DNA of 64,000 nt from Acanthacorydalis orientalis (lineage: Eukaryota; Arthropoda; Insecta; Megaloptera; Corydalidae): positions 14,338,000 through 14,401,999 of the forward strand of contig CM068316.1 in NCBI GenBank assembly GCA_034766995.1, written 5' to 3'. The notes under the pieces were generated by a model, which did no database searches, was not told where the DNA came from, and saw nothing but the letters and a program-made list of their open reading frames with translations. Below, in pieces: positions 46,432 to 59,960 of this stretch. Position 1 is the first letter of the stretch, and the number at the start of each line of letters is the position of its first letter. Position numbers and translations under genes: made by a program.

Positions 46432-47601
46432 TACATCCAATCAGTGTACGGTTTATTAATTTTATACCGTTTATTTACTTTTCGAATAAATCTTTTCAAT
46501 AGCAAAAAGTGACCTAGAAATTTACGACTCATCGGTTAGTCTTGTGCTCACACTAAACTACCATGAAATTCATATCTTAGTAATGGAGAAAAAACTGTTT
46601 GTAACATGGAATAAAATTGATTACATACATTAAGAATATTTATTTGTTTTCGATAAATTTAAATCGTTTTCCAATCAAATACAAACAGAGTTTTATTAAA
46701 AACTTTTTTGATACGACTGAGCTTCTTTCAAACAATAACATCCGAGGGCAAAAGATATTACACGAAACTAGATTGGATATTATTTAAAAAAGCAGCGTAA
46801 CTTTAATTTGAAAAAAATCCGTGATCGCATACTTCGATCAAGAGAGAATGAAAAAAAAATGTAATATAAAATTCAGTAGACTCGGATTTACGATTAAATA
46901 TTTTCATCAAAAATAAAATAATCCTCAATCAGTGGAAAAAGTACTAAGGAGAGATTCAGTATTATCTAATTTAATTTCAAGTATATAATGAATATCTTGA
47001 ATATATTTCTCGAGATTTTAAACAAGTTATTGAAATTCATTCTTTTCATTATTCATGTTTTCATGAATTTGGAAATATATTGAAATCGATATAAAACTAA
47101 GAATATGCATTGCTATGCTACAGGTTTCTCTCGGTATATATTTTTTTATTTATTCACTGTACTTTAGTGGAAATTTTCTGTCTGTTGCCGTGTTTCTATT
47201 TTTTATGTTATGTTCGTCCACCCTTTCAATATTCGCTTCGTTGTAAGTCAGAAGTTAAGTATCATTGAAAATGGCAAATTGAACTGTAAAGTATAAGGAT
47301 GTTACTCGAGTAGTTTGGGTTCAGTGAAGAGGAAATCAAGTGGAAATTGTTATTATTGAGACGCTTATACAAGTTACTTGTAAACGCATGGACTTTATAT
47401 CTTTGTATGCGTTCATTTTCATGCTATACTGTTTGAAGTGTTTTGTATTGTACTTGGAAACCGAAATCATTAATTTACACTTAGTTGAAATTCAATACAT
47501 CAAATTAAATTCTGTCTTTATGTACTAAACATTGTGTAATATTATACGTTTATGTTACGACACACCACATATCAGAGAACTAACTTAATGATGTACCTTT
47601 A
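46432..47601. other. Spacer without recognisable gene
   Basis: Somewhat more complex at 46,480-46,780 and 47,220-47,370 but without a recognised gene or element. The 62-codon frame at 47340-47528 is unsupported. Confidence 0.45.
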
Positions 47602-48162
47602 TTAGGTTGGCAGGAAAATAATTGCGGTTTTAGTTTTCTGAATTTTAACCTTAATTTTTTCAATGAAAGTGTTATTTAATCGTGTTCATATTAATATTAT
47701 TATAAAGTGCATTTTTCGCTGTATATTTTGGCAACATCGAGTTTGGTATTATGACTAATTTTACTTTAAATTGTGCTATTGAATTAAAGATGGAAAAAAG
47801 TAAATAAGAACACTTTTTTCTATGAGTTCAAAATGAATGGTAAAGAAGTAGAAACTGCTCGTAAATTAAACGATGCTTTTGGTGTAGGTACTGTTAAGGA
47901 ACGTACGGTACAATGGTGGTTCCAAAAATTTCGTTCTTGGGACGAGAGTCTTGAAGATGAAGAAGATTGCGAGTGTGCTTGTTCAGTTCATAACGACTAA
48001 CTGAAAGCGTTAATTGAATCAAACCACTCACAACAATTCATTAGCTTGCACAAAAGTTAGGAGTTAGTCATCCAACAGTTCTAAACAGCTTAAAACAGCT
48101 ATGAAAATCAAAAAAGCTGGACAAATGGATGCATAAACCAGAATTATTTTTCTATCAACCTT
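47602..48162 (+). mobile_element. Internally deleted mariner (family A, copy 5)
   Basis: About 561 bp with the best-preserved left end of the family, TTAGGTTGGCAGGAAAATAA, preceded by TA, and a right end ATTATTTTTCTATCAACCTT. Across frameshifts the N-terminal transposase reads FFYEFKMNGKEVETARKLND, GVGTVKERTVQWWFQKFRS, DESLEDEEDCE, LAQKLGVSHPTVLNSLKQ and KKAGQMDA, slightly further than other copies and close to the KKLDKW motif that normally follows. The rest of the protein is deleted. Confidence 0.9.
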
Positions 48163-48362
48163 ATAATTATATACCGTTACTAACTTTTAATAAGAGTCAT
48201 TGTTATGAAAGTTGAAAATAAACAAAAAAGTAAAAAAAAACTATTTCCGTATTTACAAATAAATCATTTACTTTTTAAAAGAATCAATTATACATTATAT
48301 TTATTATTTATCAAACTATTTGTAACGAAATATTATACATTAATTTAAAATATATCTATCTA

Positions 48363-48398
<36 letters not shown>

Positions 48399-48898
48399 CA
48401 TAATTAATGTTAATACGGTATCATAGAAAAAATATACAAATTTCAAAAGAGATGATGTAAATTACTGACTAATAAACTATAACTGACCATTTCATTCCGG
48501 AAAAGATCCTTTATACGTTTGTGTATTAAATTGTTTCTTAAATTCAAAGTAGTAGAAATATCAAATATTATTTTCAATTATTCACTATAATACAATACAG
48601 TTCCGGAACAGTACATAAATAATATTCACAATTAAATTACTTTTCAAATCACAAAACAGAAAAAGTTTTTTGATTAAAATTGTTGAATAAATTATTATTG
48701 ATTATTTATTGTTGTTCCTTATACTTATTTCGATCATCTCACAGTGATAAGGTATAGAACAAGTAATAAAAAATTAAAAAAATATATAATTTACTTTCAT
48801 TTTTTTTCATTAAAATAAAACTACATATTTACTTCAAATATATATTATGTTCGCCTGAAAGCCAAAAATGAGATCGAAATTAAAAAATAGTGTCAGTT

Positions 48899-48912
48899 AT
48901 TATATATAATAT

Positions 48913-48954
<42 letters not shown>

Positions 48955-49002
48955 TATATATATATAATATACATATAATATACATATATATATATATATA
49001 TA

Positions 49003-49050
<48 letters not shown>
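48899..49050. repeat. Long (TA)n array with repeated TAATATACATA breaks
   Basis: About 150 bp of TA units with several phase-changing ATA interruptions, the longest simple repeat in the window. Confidence 0.95.
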
Positions 49051-49054
<4 letters not shown>

Positions 49055-49589
49055 TCGAAATATGCAACACCGTTCATTAGAAATATGACAGAACTTTTGT
49101 ATTCATCTTATATATTTAATGCATTCAAGAACCAAAAATAGACTTTGAACACTTACTAAAATTATTGTATTTTGTTCCATATTTGTGCATCTAGGATTGA
49201 AGGTATGTTTCCTGTCCTTGAGTTTACAATTTCAATTTTTTCTTCCATTATCGGTTTTGTCTAGCGAGATCTTCAAGCATTATCTATCTGAAGATGTCTA
49301 TAGATGAAATCGATAGCAGAAGAAAAAATCATATAATACACTCAAGGACAAGAAATATAAACTTAAAGAAATGTTATTTTATTATACTTTAATAAAACAT
49401 AATTTTTTTAAAGTAAAATATCAAAACACTCATCTTGTAAACAAAACAAATTTAAAAAAAAACAATTTCCAATATGAAAATAAAATATAACTTACATATG
49501 TACAACTTTACATATGTAAAGAAATTATTATTATTTTTAACAATAAAATATGTCTCTTTCACTCTCTATACATACAAATACACACACAC

Positions 49590-49638
<49 letters not shown>

Positions 49639-50775
49639 AAACCAATAAATTATAATATAAAATGAACTTTTCTTGAACATAGAATAAAAACGAGATAAAA
49701 ATGTCAATGATTTAAAATTACAATTTGTAAAAAGTTGTATAATTATTTTGTGAACTCATATGTTAAGATTACAACCAAAAAGAAATTTACAAGCACGACT
49801 GTTACAGAATTGATGTTTGAATCAAACATAGCACGTTATAAATATCTTTCGTAGAAATGAGGAAGTTTGTTAGAACTTTGTAACTAGCAATTTAATTTTT
49901 ATAATTTTTCATCATATTTTTAATATTTGTTGAACTGAGTATATTTTTCAATCAAATTCAAATTTAATTACTTCATACTTACATATATGTATATATATAT
50001 ATATATACATATATGTATATATGTATAGATAGATATATTTCTTTTTATTACTAGTCGCACTATATGATAATAAAAATGAAATAAAAAATCTGTAAAATCT
50101 ATATAAGTTAGTGGTATTCGGAAACAATTTATCAAACAGCTGGAAAATAGAAGAACATAACAATTCGCTTTACCGCTCTAGACTGGAAGCAATTACTGTA
50201 TATTGTTTCAAATTCTATTTAGAAATCTACAAAGAAATCTATTAATATAAAACATATCTCAAACTACTAGAATTAATAACAATACAGTGAAATTTAATTA
50301 AAATCTTAACCATTATAAATTAATATAATCATTTTAAATATTCAAACAGGTATATATATATTCGTCATACTGATATTCAGTCATATAATCAATAAAGAAA
50401 TAATTTGATGTCGATATAAATAACGATAATAGATTACACCGATTGCGGTAACTGAAGTACGTACGAGACGAGATATTTAATTTGATTTTTAAATACGAAA
50501 ATTTACTGAGAATTTCGAAACGATGAGAGTAATGTACAATTTTGGTTCTCGTTATTTGTAATTAGGTTTTTCCTTAAGTGCTTTTTTTTATAAAAAAAGA
50601 CGAACTTTATTTTCAAATCAGTATTTGTGAAATGAAAATAAGTTATATTATACGTAGAATATTTTTTTCTTGGTACTGTGAGTCAATTTATCAAGAACCG
50701 TTCAATAAAAGGCAAATGAAGAAATATTCTTTTAATACATTTCTTTCATTTTTATTTACATTATAAGTATGTATA

Positions 50776-50790
50776 CATACATATATATAC

Positions 50791-50850
<60 letters not shown>

Positions 50851-50851
50851 T
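50776..50851. repeat. Compound (TACATA)/(TA)n/(TG)n microsatellite
   Basis: TACATA lead, about 20 TA units, then seven TG units. Confidence 0.95.
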
Positions 50852-50964
50852 TAAATAACATCTTCATCAAGAAGTATTTGCAGTTTATGAGTATATTTCT
50901 TTATTCAAAAAATGTAATTATGGAAAAAATTACATTAGTAATTATTTTACTTTATTTATAAGTT

Positions 50965-50966
<2 letters not shown>

Positions 50967-51026
<60 letters not shown>
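50967..51026. repeat. (TA)n microsatellite
   Basis: About 30 TA units, flanked by TAATTTATAATTTATA-like sequence on both sides in inverted form (CTTTATTTATAAGTTATA against TATAAATTATAAATAAAG). Confidence 0.95.
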
Positions 51027-51030
<4 letters not shown>

Positions 51031-51700
51031 TATAAATAAAGTAAAATATGAAAAAATAATTAGCTAATATTTTGCTTGAAAATGATTTAATTTTAAAATT
51101 TCATTTAATGTTTCAAATGTTTTTAATAATTTAAAAATATTAGTTTAAATACAAATAATTTAGACAGTTTGATGTCTTTTACTGAACTTAATGTTGAAGA
51201 TTATGAATTTAATTTTATTAATTATCTAGTATATATCTTATGAAAATTCACGGGAAAATAGAAAAAAAATAAAATGAAAAACTGTGTACTGATTTATTAC
51301 TAATATATTTAAACAGAAAAAATATCTGAGAACGAAACTTAGTGAAATAAACTTAAAATCTATGAAATGACACATTTTTCATTACTACAGATACTCGTCA
51401 TTTTTTCCTGAGGAGAAAGTGATGAAAAATTTGGATTTTTATTACATAGATTTAGTTTTTTCATAGTCACTAGTTATGTTTTTATGACCAAAATATGAAA
51501 TAATTAATTATTTTCATTGTAAGATGTGTTCATCTTTATAGCGATATATAATATTTTCAGAGTGCAGTAAGAGATTGATAGAAAAGAAATGAGAGCATGA
51601 ACTTCAAAGAAATGAGTGCTGTTATGAGATTTCCTTTTGACATAAAATAAAGGAAGTATCTTGGGGTTATGTAGTGGTATATAGTCTGATGTTAATTTTT

Positions 51701-52098
51701 CTCAATTGAGATGCCTATGAAGTTCGATTACAGTGTTAAAAAAATAAAATAAAGATTGTTCCAAATAGCATTCATGTAGTTCCAGAAAGGAGCAAAAAAA
51801 TTCTAGTCATTAAAATTTATTTTCAATTTTTTGACCTTTAATGATTAGAATTTTTTTTCTTCTCTTCAGGAATTCTATAATTATTCCAGATAAACACAGA
51901 ACAGTCGTTGAAATGCACATTTTTAATTGTTTATATGCTACATGAAGCTGGCACACAAAAACGTTATTTTCAATTTTTTGGCCTTTAATGATTAGAATTT
52001 TTTTTCTCCTTTTCAGAAACTCTAGAATTATATAAATTCCATTTGGAACAATTTTATTTTTTTAACACTCTGTATGCCAACTTCACAGACATTCAATT
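51701..52098. mobile_element. Foldback element with arms over 100 bp
   Basis: The left arm 51701-51814 (TCAATTGAGATGCCTATGAA, ACAGTGTTAAAAAAATAAA, TTGTTCCAAATAG, AGAAAGGAGCAAAAAAATTC, AGTCATTAAA) is matched in inverted order by 51983-52098. A third, shorter arm copy lies at 51836-51889, so the left arm can also pair with its immediate neighbour. There is no coding. Long arms with a short middle are typical of foldback-type MITEs. No target duplication was identified. Confidence 0.65.
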
Positions 52099-53162
52099 AA
52101 GTTACTATATTTACTACATATATTTTATTAATGAAATAAAAACGTTTTAACAAAATATAAAGACATAAAAACACACAAGGTCGTATTAAGCTATTAGAAA
52201 TGTATTATAATATTTTTAAAGTGAAAAAATAACTATTAAACATATATTTTATCTATGAGAAATCTTTTGAAGGCATACATAAATAATAAAAATATTTGTT
52301 TAAATTTCTATAAGGTGATTTAATTATGGTTTCCATATGGAAGTATTAAAAGAGAGCGCAGGTGTTAAGAAAAGTCATGTTATTTTTTATTTAGTATTTT
52401 AATTCAATTCAATACCAAAATAAAATTGAACTAAAATATTATACTAAATAAGGGATTACTTGTTGTATTTAATTTTTGTTATTTTTTAATACTTTCGAAT
52501 GGAAACCTAAATTGAATCGTTCTATATATTTTTGTAACCTTGCAATATATGTAGTATTTCTAATTAATTTGTGAAACACAAACTTTCTACTATAATTGTT
52601 GATAATAAATAATATTGAAAAATCATTTTCAAAGTTATAGTATTTATAATGTAACGACAGTTATTATTGAAAGATTTTTATATTAAGATGTTTATATTCA
52701 AGTTTTTTGTGGTAGTTAGTTTTATTAAAGAAATAAGATGCATTGTAATTTAAATGAACAGAAAAAAATGTAATATTTATGAAAATGAAAATTTTATAGA
52801 AAATATCATCTTTATGATACTTAATTTTTTTTGAGAAATGTGAAGTTTCTAATTGATACCTGAAATATTGTTGACATATGTTCGAAAAATACATATTTCA
52901 AGTTTCGTATAGAAATTTATTAGTTAATTGATATTCTGTGAAGAGTTTTATGAGCACATCTGTTTTATTTATGTATTTTTCATGAGTATAATACAATTTT
53001 TTCTATGTATAGAAATGAAAGTAAATTTACGTATGTATATATAAAATTCTATATATATATACATATGTACACACACATATATATACATTAAGTAGAAATT
53101 GTTTTTTTCTTAATCTGGTTTTCTTTTACCCATACACACCCTACACATAAACATACACACAC

Positions 53163-53201
<39 letters not shown>

Positions 53202-53739
53202 ATGAAACATAAAAACCAAGTCTAATAAATCTATCTTCGTAACATTTTTATCCAAAAGAAATATATTTTAAATCAGAATACAATCAGATACAACTTGATA
53301 AACTTGGAATCCGTAAACAATTTTATTTGAAAGTCTTTTAGATACTATATTCGTCTTGTGAGCATCGTTATTATAGAAACGTTTTCACAAAATTCAAATG
53401 TAATTCGATATATGAAAATTGTGAAAGAGATATAGGAATATATTCAAACAATGTCTTGTTGATAAACGATGCAGGTAGTTCGATATGTATTATAATGAAA
53501 ACTTGACGAGACGTACAAGTAATATTGTATTTTAACGTCGTATAGGTTTTATTGATATAACTATAAGAAAATGTTTTAATATGTATGATAAATTTCTTTT
53601 GGTTGGAGTTTGTGATATTAATTTCATTTTTTTTTTTAAAAAAAAACATGAATTGTTCATTAATCAGTATCACGTTTTTAAATAATTATTTCAAATATAT
53701 CTACTTTGAAATTTTCTCTCTCTTCCTCTTTCAAATTTT
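52099..53739. other. AT-rich spacer without recognisable gene
   Basis: A TA array lies at 53164-53198. Minus-strand frames of 76 and 100 codons (52664-52894 and 53371-53673) have AT-driven composition and no recognisable motif. Confidence 0.5.
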
Positions 53740-54345
53740 TTAACCCCTTGACATACAAATTAATTGAAATTCGATATGACCAAAAAATAATATTTATTTT
53801 TTAGCTTAACATTTGTGTATGTTTAACAATGATGAGAATATTTTTACATTACTAAATATTATAATTCTTTACTAATAATTAAAATTAATAAAAAATAATT
53901 GAATAACAAATTAAACAATAATTCAATTGTCCTGTAGAATATGAAACTTTTCGAAAAAATCTGGTAAATGTAGAGGTATTTGACATTGTTTACACTACTA
54001 AGTCGTTTCGCTACTCGATATTATTTTTTGAGCACGTGACATCTCTTTGCAGGATGTTGCTTTTTACCAGTGGAAGATATATGTTCAGGAAAATGTGCCT
54101 CCACTTGAATATCCCATTTGGCCTTCACACCCACTTTCTACAAATTCAGAACAGAAATGTTGTAGGGTTCGTTTCTATGATTCACAATTTAACACTGAAT
54201 ATATATAATTATTTGTTTTTAATATTTGCTTTGTAGCTGCACTAAAGAGAATTAAATCTGCATGCATCTCAGATATATCAATGTTTACAATGATATAAGA
54301 AACACATGATGTATCAGAAGACGTCTTTCTATGTCAAGGGGTTAA
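53740..54345. mobile_element. TTAA-flanked piggyBac-type element, 598 bp
   Basis: TTAA at 53740-53743 and 54342-54345 bracket perfect inverted ends CCCCTTGACATA and TATGTCAAGGGG. TTAA duplication plus ends starting CCC are typical of piggyBac elements. The inside is AT-rich on the left and more complex on the right (54000-54240), with a 66-codon frame at 54036-54236 (MTSLCRMLLFTSGRYMFRKM) that I cannot match to the transposase. Probably a non-autonomous deletion derivative. Its ends differ from those of the 6.0-kb TTAA element, so it belongs to another family. Confidence 0.8.
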
Positions 54346-54979
54346 TACGAGTGTATAGTTATTGAACAATTTAAGCTATTGGAATGAAACAAAAAGAGAA
54401 AACCTAGGGTCATCATGTATATCTATTTATTTACACCAGTCTATCTGTAATGGACATTGCACAGTAAGAGTAAATATGAAGCTGAGTGTACAGTATGTCA
54501 GTAAGCTGAATGTACCATATCGATACCGAATTTTTTATAGTACTCACCTACAAACATTGATCATTGAATAAAAAATATTTATGATGAACATTGGATGTAC
54601 AGATATGAGTCATTGGACAAATAAATTTAGAAGTCTGGATTTGTTAAGTTTAATTTGAAGGATGAATCTCAAGCAGAAAGGCCTGTTTTAATAAACGCTC
54701 AATTATTTCAATTTATCAATGTGTTGATTTTTTAATCAAAGAAGGTGGACAAATCATTACTTTTATTGCAAAAACAGGAAATCAATAAAAATAGTAGGCC
54801 ATCAGATAAATTTTAGACTAAAAAAGATTTATGTTCGATGTGTATTATGAAACATGACTCCGAAAATAAAAGCCAAACGGTTTGAAATTCACTGGGAAAT
54901 TTTTCAGTAATAAATTAAAAATATCTGAAGTCATCTGAGTGAAATCTGAGTGTATTATTTTAGTTGGTTGATTTGATTA
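54346..54979. other. Spacer without recognisable gene
   Basis: Short plus-strand frames (for example 54362-54571) lack recognisable motifs. Confidence 0.45.
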
Positions 54980-55325
54980 TTTGAGAGTTAAAAAACATCG
55001 GAAACTAAGGTAATTAGCGCCTGAACACAAATAAAAAAATACACCTCGTTCGCACACTTTCGTTCGGATAAACCCTTAATTCTAATACAAAATGTCTGAG
55101 CACCAAACTCTTTAACCAAGTCATTTAAAATATTAATTCTCTCAGAAACAGTTGTAACACACATATGAGAAGGATCTAGACTGGTAAAATCTTCATTGAA
55201 AAAACTTACAAATAGAATAAAAAGTGTTAAAACTGCAACACATAAAAAATTGTAACTGATAATAATATGTACAGATTTTTCCGTAAATATATTATTTTTC
55301 CTTTAAAGGAAAAAGAAAGTCACTA
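54980..55325 (+). mobile_element. Retroposon-like family, second long copy
   Basis: It shares, in order, AAGGTAATTAGCGCCTGAAC, CTCGTTCGCACACTTTCGTT, AACCCTTAATTC, a TATTAATTCTCTCAG-like block, TAACACACATATGAG, CTAGACTGGTAAAA and ACAGATTTTTCCGTAAA with the 38310-38738 insertion. It is diverged and without an evident target duplication. No coding capacity. Confidence 0.65.
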
Positions 55326-55750
55326 GAATATCACAATGTGATAAATTTCTTCATTAATAGAATGATAAGACTTGTTATATTTTAGTAAATATATATTGAA
55401 AATAAAGTGATTATGCTGAACAATAAATACACTAAAAAATAAATACACTACTTCTGAAAGGTTATATTCGAAGCTTTTTTTATATCCTAATATCTCAAAT
55501 CATAATTGTTATGAGCTCATTTGCAGAACTTTTTTGCCATCTGCCTTAATTGTATTTAAAACTAATAGAAAGAACTACATTATAACGACAAAAATCTGAA
55601 TCATACACTAGTAGAAAGTTCTTATACGAAAACAAATATGAAACATCAAAAACTACATAGAAACTGGCTCGATATTCTTCGCATAACTAATAAAAAAAGT
55701 TGCTTATGATATCTGGCAACATAACAGCCATAAATATCCTAAAATTCAAA

Positions 55751-55786
<36 letters not shown>

Positions 55787-56067
55787 GTGTGTGTTTAAAT
55801 GTATGTATATGAAAAGTCTCATATCTGTTTTAATATCAGTTTATATCACTGACAAAAATATTAACACAATAATTACCGTAAAAATATGTCATAAGAAATA
55901 ATATTTTATAATACGATTATTTCTTCTTAACGTATAAACACATTTCTCAAACGTCACATAAAAGTAGATAATATAGTATAATAAAAAATAATAATAAAAA
56001 TAAATTTATTATAAATATAATAAAAAAGATATAACTGTCATATCATAATTACGATTCATAAAATTTG

Positions 56068-56069
<2 letters not shown>

Positions 56070-56115
<46 letters not shown>

Positions 56116-56141
56116 GTATATGTGTGTGTGTACACATGTGT
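56070..56141. repeat. Compound (TA)n(TG)n microsatellite
   Basis: TA units followed by TGTGTG tracts. Confidence 0.95.
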
Positions 56142-56451
56142 ATCTCTTATGTATGTCTATTCTAAAGTAAATCTAAGTCTTGTTTTATATAGAGAATCGA
56201 TTCTATCCCAACAATGACGTTAGCACGTACAATGTTTGTTCAGCAATTTAGTAAGCTCTTTAAAGTTTCAACTAACAAAAGGCACTTTCGTTTTAAAGTT
56301 ATGTTTATTTCAAAAATAACTCGATGTTATCGGAATCACGATTGTATTAAACTTTTACTACGGATACGTTTTATGGCACTCATTTTGGTTTGTTTTACTC
56401 ATTTTCTGTCGAGACTTTTAATAATATTATTGTATTAAATCATCTTTCTGA

Positions 56452-56496
<45 letters not shown>

Positions 56497-56645
56497 TATA
56501 TCGTAGATAAGAAAATAATAAAAAAATCTTTTCTCTAAGATTGGAAATCGAAAGAATGTTAGCTTTTATTTGCAAATAAAATGATTGCAATTTATAATAG
56601 AATTATAGAATATTTTTAAACACTGATAAGTTCACATGTATATGC

Positions 56646-56647
<2 letters not shown>

Positions 56648-56719
<72 letters not shown>

Positions 56720-56721
56720 CA
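56648..56721. repeat. (TA)n(TG)n(TA)n microsatellite
   Basis: Two TA tracts separated by six TG units. Confidence 0.95.
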
Positions 56722-56929
56722 GTCTAATCTGTTTTTTGCGTATCTTTTTAATTTTGAAGTTATTTAGTGCATATTTCATGCAAATTCAAGGTTTCTCCGT
56801 TTTATATACATTTATGGCCTGCATGTCGTTTAAAAAAATTTAAATTTAAAATAATATATGTTTTAATTTACAATTTTCTATTTTGGCCTGTTCAAATCCT
56901 GTTGTATCTGCTATCACTAAAATAATACC

Positions 56930-57390
56930 ACAAATTTTAAATTCCTGATAGAAAGCAGCTCGGCTTGGATATGTAGCATTATCAACTGAAATTATTACTT
57001 TGGCACATAAAATTGTTGGAAAACGTTTTTATACTTTTATCTAGAATGATGTCGACGATTTTTTTGTAGATATTGTCTTAACTGAAGATGATATTATTGG
57101 TATAACTTTAGATATCGTCGAAGATTCAGAGAAGGATAGTGAAACGGAAGAAAAACCTATCCCCTTCACTGAAAATATAATTCTAGAAGGTCTTTAACAA
57201 TAAATTGAAAAATCATTTCCTTGTTCATGACACAAATTCTAATCGAGTCTTCAAATTTCAACATGAACTGAAGAATTGTATGTCTGGATAACTGCATAAA
57301 AAATTAGTAAAATCATCAGAACAAAGTTAAATGACTGATTATATTGTCAGAGCAAAAAAATCAACACAGGACGAGATCTAGGTTGAGGCT
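56930..57390 (+). pseudogene. Possible pogo/Tigger-like transposase C-terminal remnant
   Basis: From about 56955 the plus strand reads KAARLGYVALSTEI and KRFYTF; after a stop come NDVDDFFVDIVLTEDD, ITLDIVEDSEKDSETEEKPI, NIILEGL, then, after stops, FKFQHELKNCMSG and SSEQS.MTDYI. An acidic stretch followed by a helical segment and a final (M/I)TD(Y/F)(I/F) is the usual ending of Tigger/pogo transposases. No catalytic part is visible. The match is by style of the C-terminus only, so confidence is moderate. Confidence 0.45.
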
Positions 57391-58558
57391 AATTCTGTTT
57401 GCGAATAATCATTGTCTTTACCACACAGATCTGATGCATTGACTATCTTTTTTGAGACAAAAGTGATTTCGCACCAGTTTGCAAATGGTGTCGAACATTG
57501 TGAGATAGTGACGATAATTATGTTCAAAAAATGTAAAGAAATTGTTACTTGTTGGTAAAATTAAATGAATAAAGTATCAAAATATACTTATTTTAAGTTT
57601 TATATCAATTTCTTTCAGATTTTCGAAAGACTTTCGAACATTCTTATTTCCTAAATTTCCATAAAAAATTTTAATATTATTTTGATTGTATTTTAACTGA
57701 TTGCTTTGATTTTTTGTGGTTTTAGAAAATTATGGAACGTTTCTCTAATTTTTCAACGTTAGTTATGTATTTTTTGTGCGATTTTTATATACGGTTTTCT
57801 GAGGAATGTATCTACCACATAAAAAACTTGACTATATATATATATATATATATATAAATAATTCAGATGTAACATTTCTTTCTTGACTATTTAATTTGAT
57901 ATAATCACTGTATAAGACAAGAACATGAATATTTTTATTACTCACACTTTTATTATTTAGAAATAAGTATATACAGTTTTGTGTGACACTACTGAATTCC
58001 TTTTTTTGAATTCTATTGACACTAACGTTTATTTGTTCTGTTTGATGTATTTCCACTTTTTAAAATGAATTTATACTGTACAAAGAGACAGGAAGTGATT
58101 TCATAGTCCTATATATAAAAGGAAAGCATTCAACACATAATGCTGCTGGAACATATTCAAAAAATTAAAAGCATTCATCGGTAAATAAATGTAGAGAGTT
58201 ATAGAACATAAAGAGATGTAAAACATATTTTGATTAATGAAATGTATTTTAAATAAAACTTGAATTCTTTGAATTTAATTTTTATTAATAACATAATATT
58301 TTTTTGTTTCAATTTATTTTAACGTACGTAAAAATGTTTTTTTTTATGAAATACTCATATAATAATATAAAAATTGTCTATTTTTATAAGATTTTTTAAA
58401 TAATAGAGTCATTTAAAGGATTAAATAGTTACAAATAACGAAAAAATCGGTAGGTTGGAATATAACAAAGTACAATATATGATTTTATACCTTAGCAAAT
58501 ATAACAATTATATGATTTTTCACTCTACACACTTGTGTTATTTTGTATTTAGATATAA
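57391..58558. other. AT-rich spacer without recognisable gene
   Basis: A short TA array lies at 57833-57856. The minus-strand frame at 57832-58056 ends in it and is unsupported. Confidence 0.5.
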
Positions 58559-58615
58559 TTAGGTTAGTAGAAAAATAATTGCGGTTTATGACCTTCAAAT
58601 TCATACACTTTTTTT
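58559..58615 (-). mobile_element. Family A mariner, solo end
   Basis: TTAGGTTAGTAGAAAAATAA, TTGCGGTTTATGACC and TTCAAATTCATACA match the 3' end of family A read on the minus strand. Nothing of the transposase follows. Confidence 0.75.
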
Positions 58616-59248
58616 TAAATTATAAATAATATGTACGTATTGGCCAATCTCGTCAATATTTCTATTATATTCCATAAATGAACTGTATGGTACAAGAATA
58701 TATACATTTATCAAAACTACTTGAACATGTAGAAATCAACATATCAGATTGAATATTTCAAAATCAAAAACTGAACATTTATCAACGTAATCGCTGAAAG
58801 TCTTTATATGCGTGAATAAATTGAATGTATTATTTTAGAGGTTATATTATTTTTGAGAAAATACATTCAGTCTACAAGTATGATCGAGTATCAAGGAAAG
58901 TATGAACGATATCAACACAATATTTCTTCTGATGAAATATTTGTGCCGAAGAATAAACGCCAAACTGTTAATATCACGCCCATACACTCATGACTGAAGA
59001 TGAATGGGTGTGCAGAATTCCTCGATACGAAATGTGTTACACTATAATGATTATCTATTGATTTTCTGTCATCGCCAAACTGATACGAATGTGTGTATTG
59101 ACTCAGACAAATTCACATTATTTACATAATAATTCGTGAACGTAATCAGGTTAATAACTCACGCACATGTGCATACAGCCTCGCGCACCTCTATATCTCG
59201 CCCTTTCTTTCGTTATCTATCCATCTATATACAATATATATGTATGCA

Positions 59249-59289
<41 letters not shown>

Positions 59290-59960
59290 TATGTTTTCAA
59301 ACTCATAAAAGTTTAAATTATATTTAAATTTTATAATTTTTTATAAGAATTATAATTCAATATTATTAGAACACATTAAAATTAAAAGTATTTATACTTT
59401 TCTTTCCTGTTGGTTTGTTTTGTTTTTTATAAAAAAAGTGATTGAAAAAATGATTCGATAATAGCAATAAAAGTATACAAAGACATAAACAAGTATCACA
59501 AGTGGCCTGGAAAGACAATAGGAAAAAAATTAAATTAAAAGAAAGTAGTAACAGTTTTGTAAATAATACATCAAAAAAAGTTATAAATAAAAATAATCAG
59601 AAAATTAAATATATTTGTTTTCATAACTGTGTATATTTTATTTTAATGTTCTCTTCGACTGTTCGCCAGTGAGTCACTCATTTTATATCTTATTATGATT
59701 GGCAAATATACAATTTTTGATTAATTTAATATTGATTAATTATAAAGAGAAATATAACATAAATTTGAGAACGGGAAAAATCGAACCGTTTATATTTAAG
59801 TTCAAATTTAAGTTCACATGACTAACTATGACGCTAATAAATTGTGAGAAAGGGAAAAGAAGCATTCAATAGTGAAAAGTACTGCTTGTTATATGTATAT
59901 TTATCCTTCACTTTCCATTTAATATATTAATCAGATGAAATTCAATCTCAATCTAAACTA
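58616..59960. other. Spacer without recognisable gene
   Basis: It has a TA array at 59250-59287 and a moderately complex patch at 58,880-59,220 with no assignable function. Confidence 0.5.

Larger units (their letters stand above)
48163..51700. other. Microsatellite-rich spacer without recognisable gene
   Basis: It contains at least six TA-type arrays (48356-48396, 48899-49050, 49581-49629, 49981-50027, 50776-50851, 50967-51026). Reading frames crossing them are artefacts. No gene was recognised. Confidence 0.5.
55326..56929. other. Microsatellite-rich spacer without recognisable gene
   Basis: TA/TG arrays at 55757-55781, 56070-56141, 56456-56493 and 56648-56721. A 74-codon frame at 56214-56438 (MTLARTMFVQQFSKLFKVST) is not recognised. 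Confidence 0.5.

Noticed and set aside
48899..49050. CRISPR-like or satellite array
   Set aside because: It is a plain TA microsatellite with short interruptions, not spaced repeats.
53371..53673. 100-codon minus-strand frame
   Set aside because: Low-complexity, AT-driven composition and no recognisable domain.
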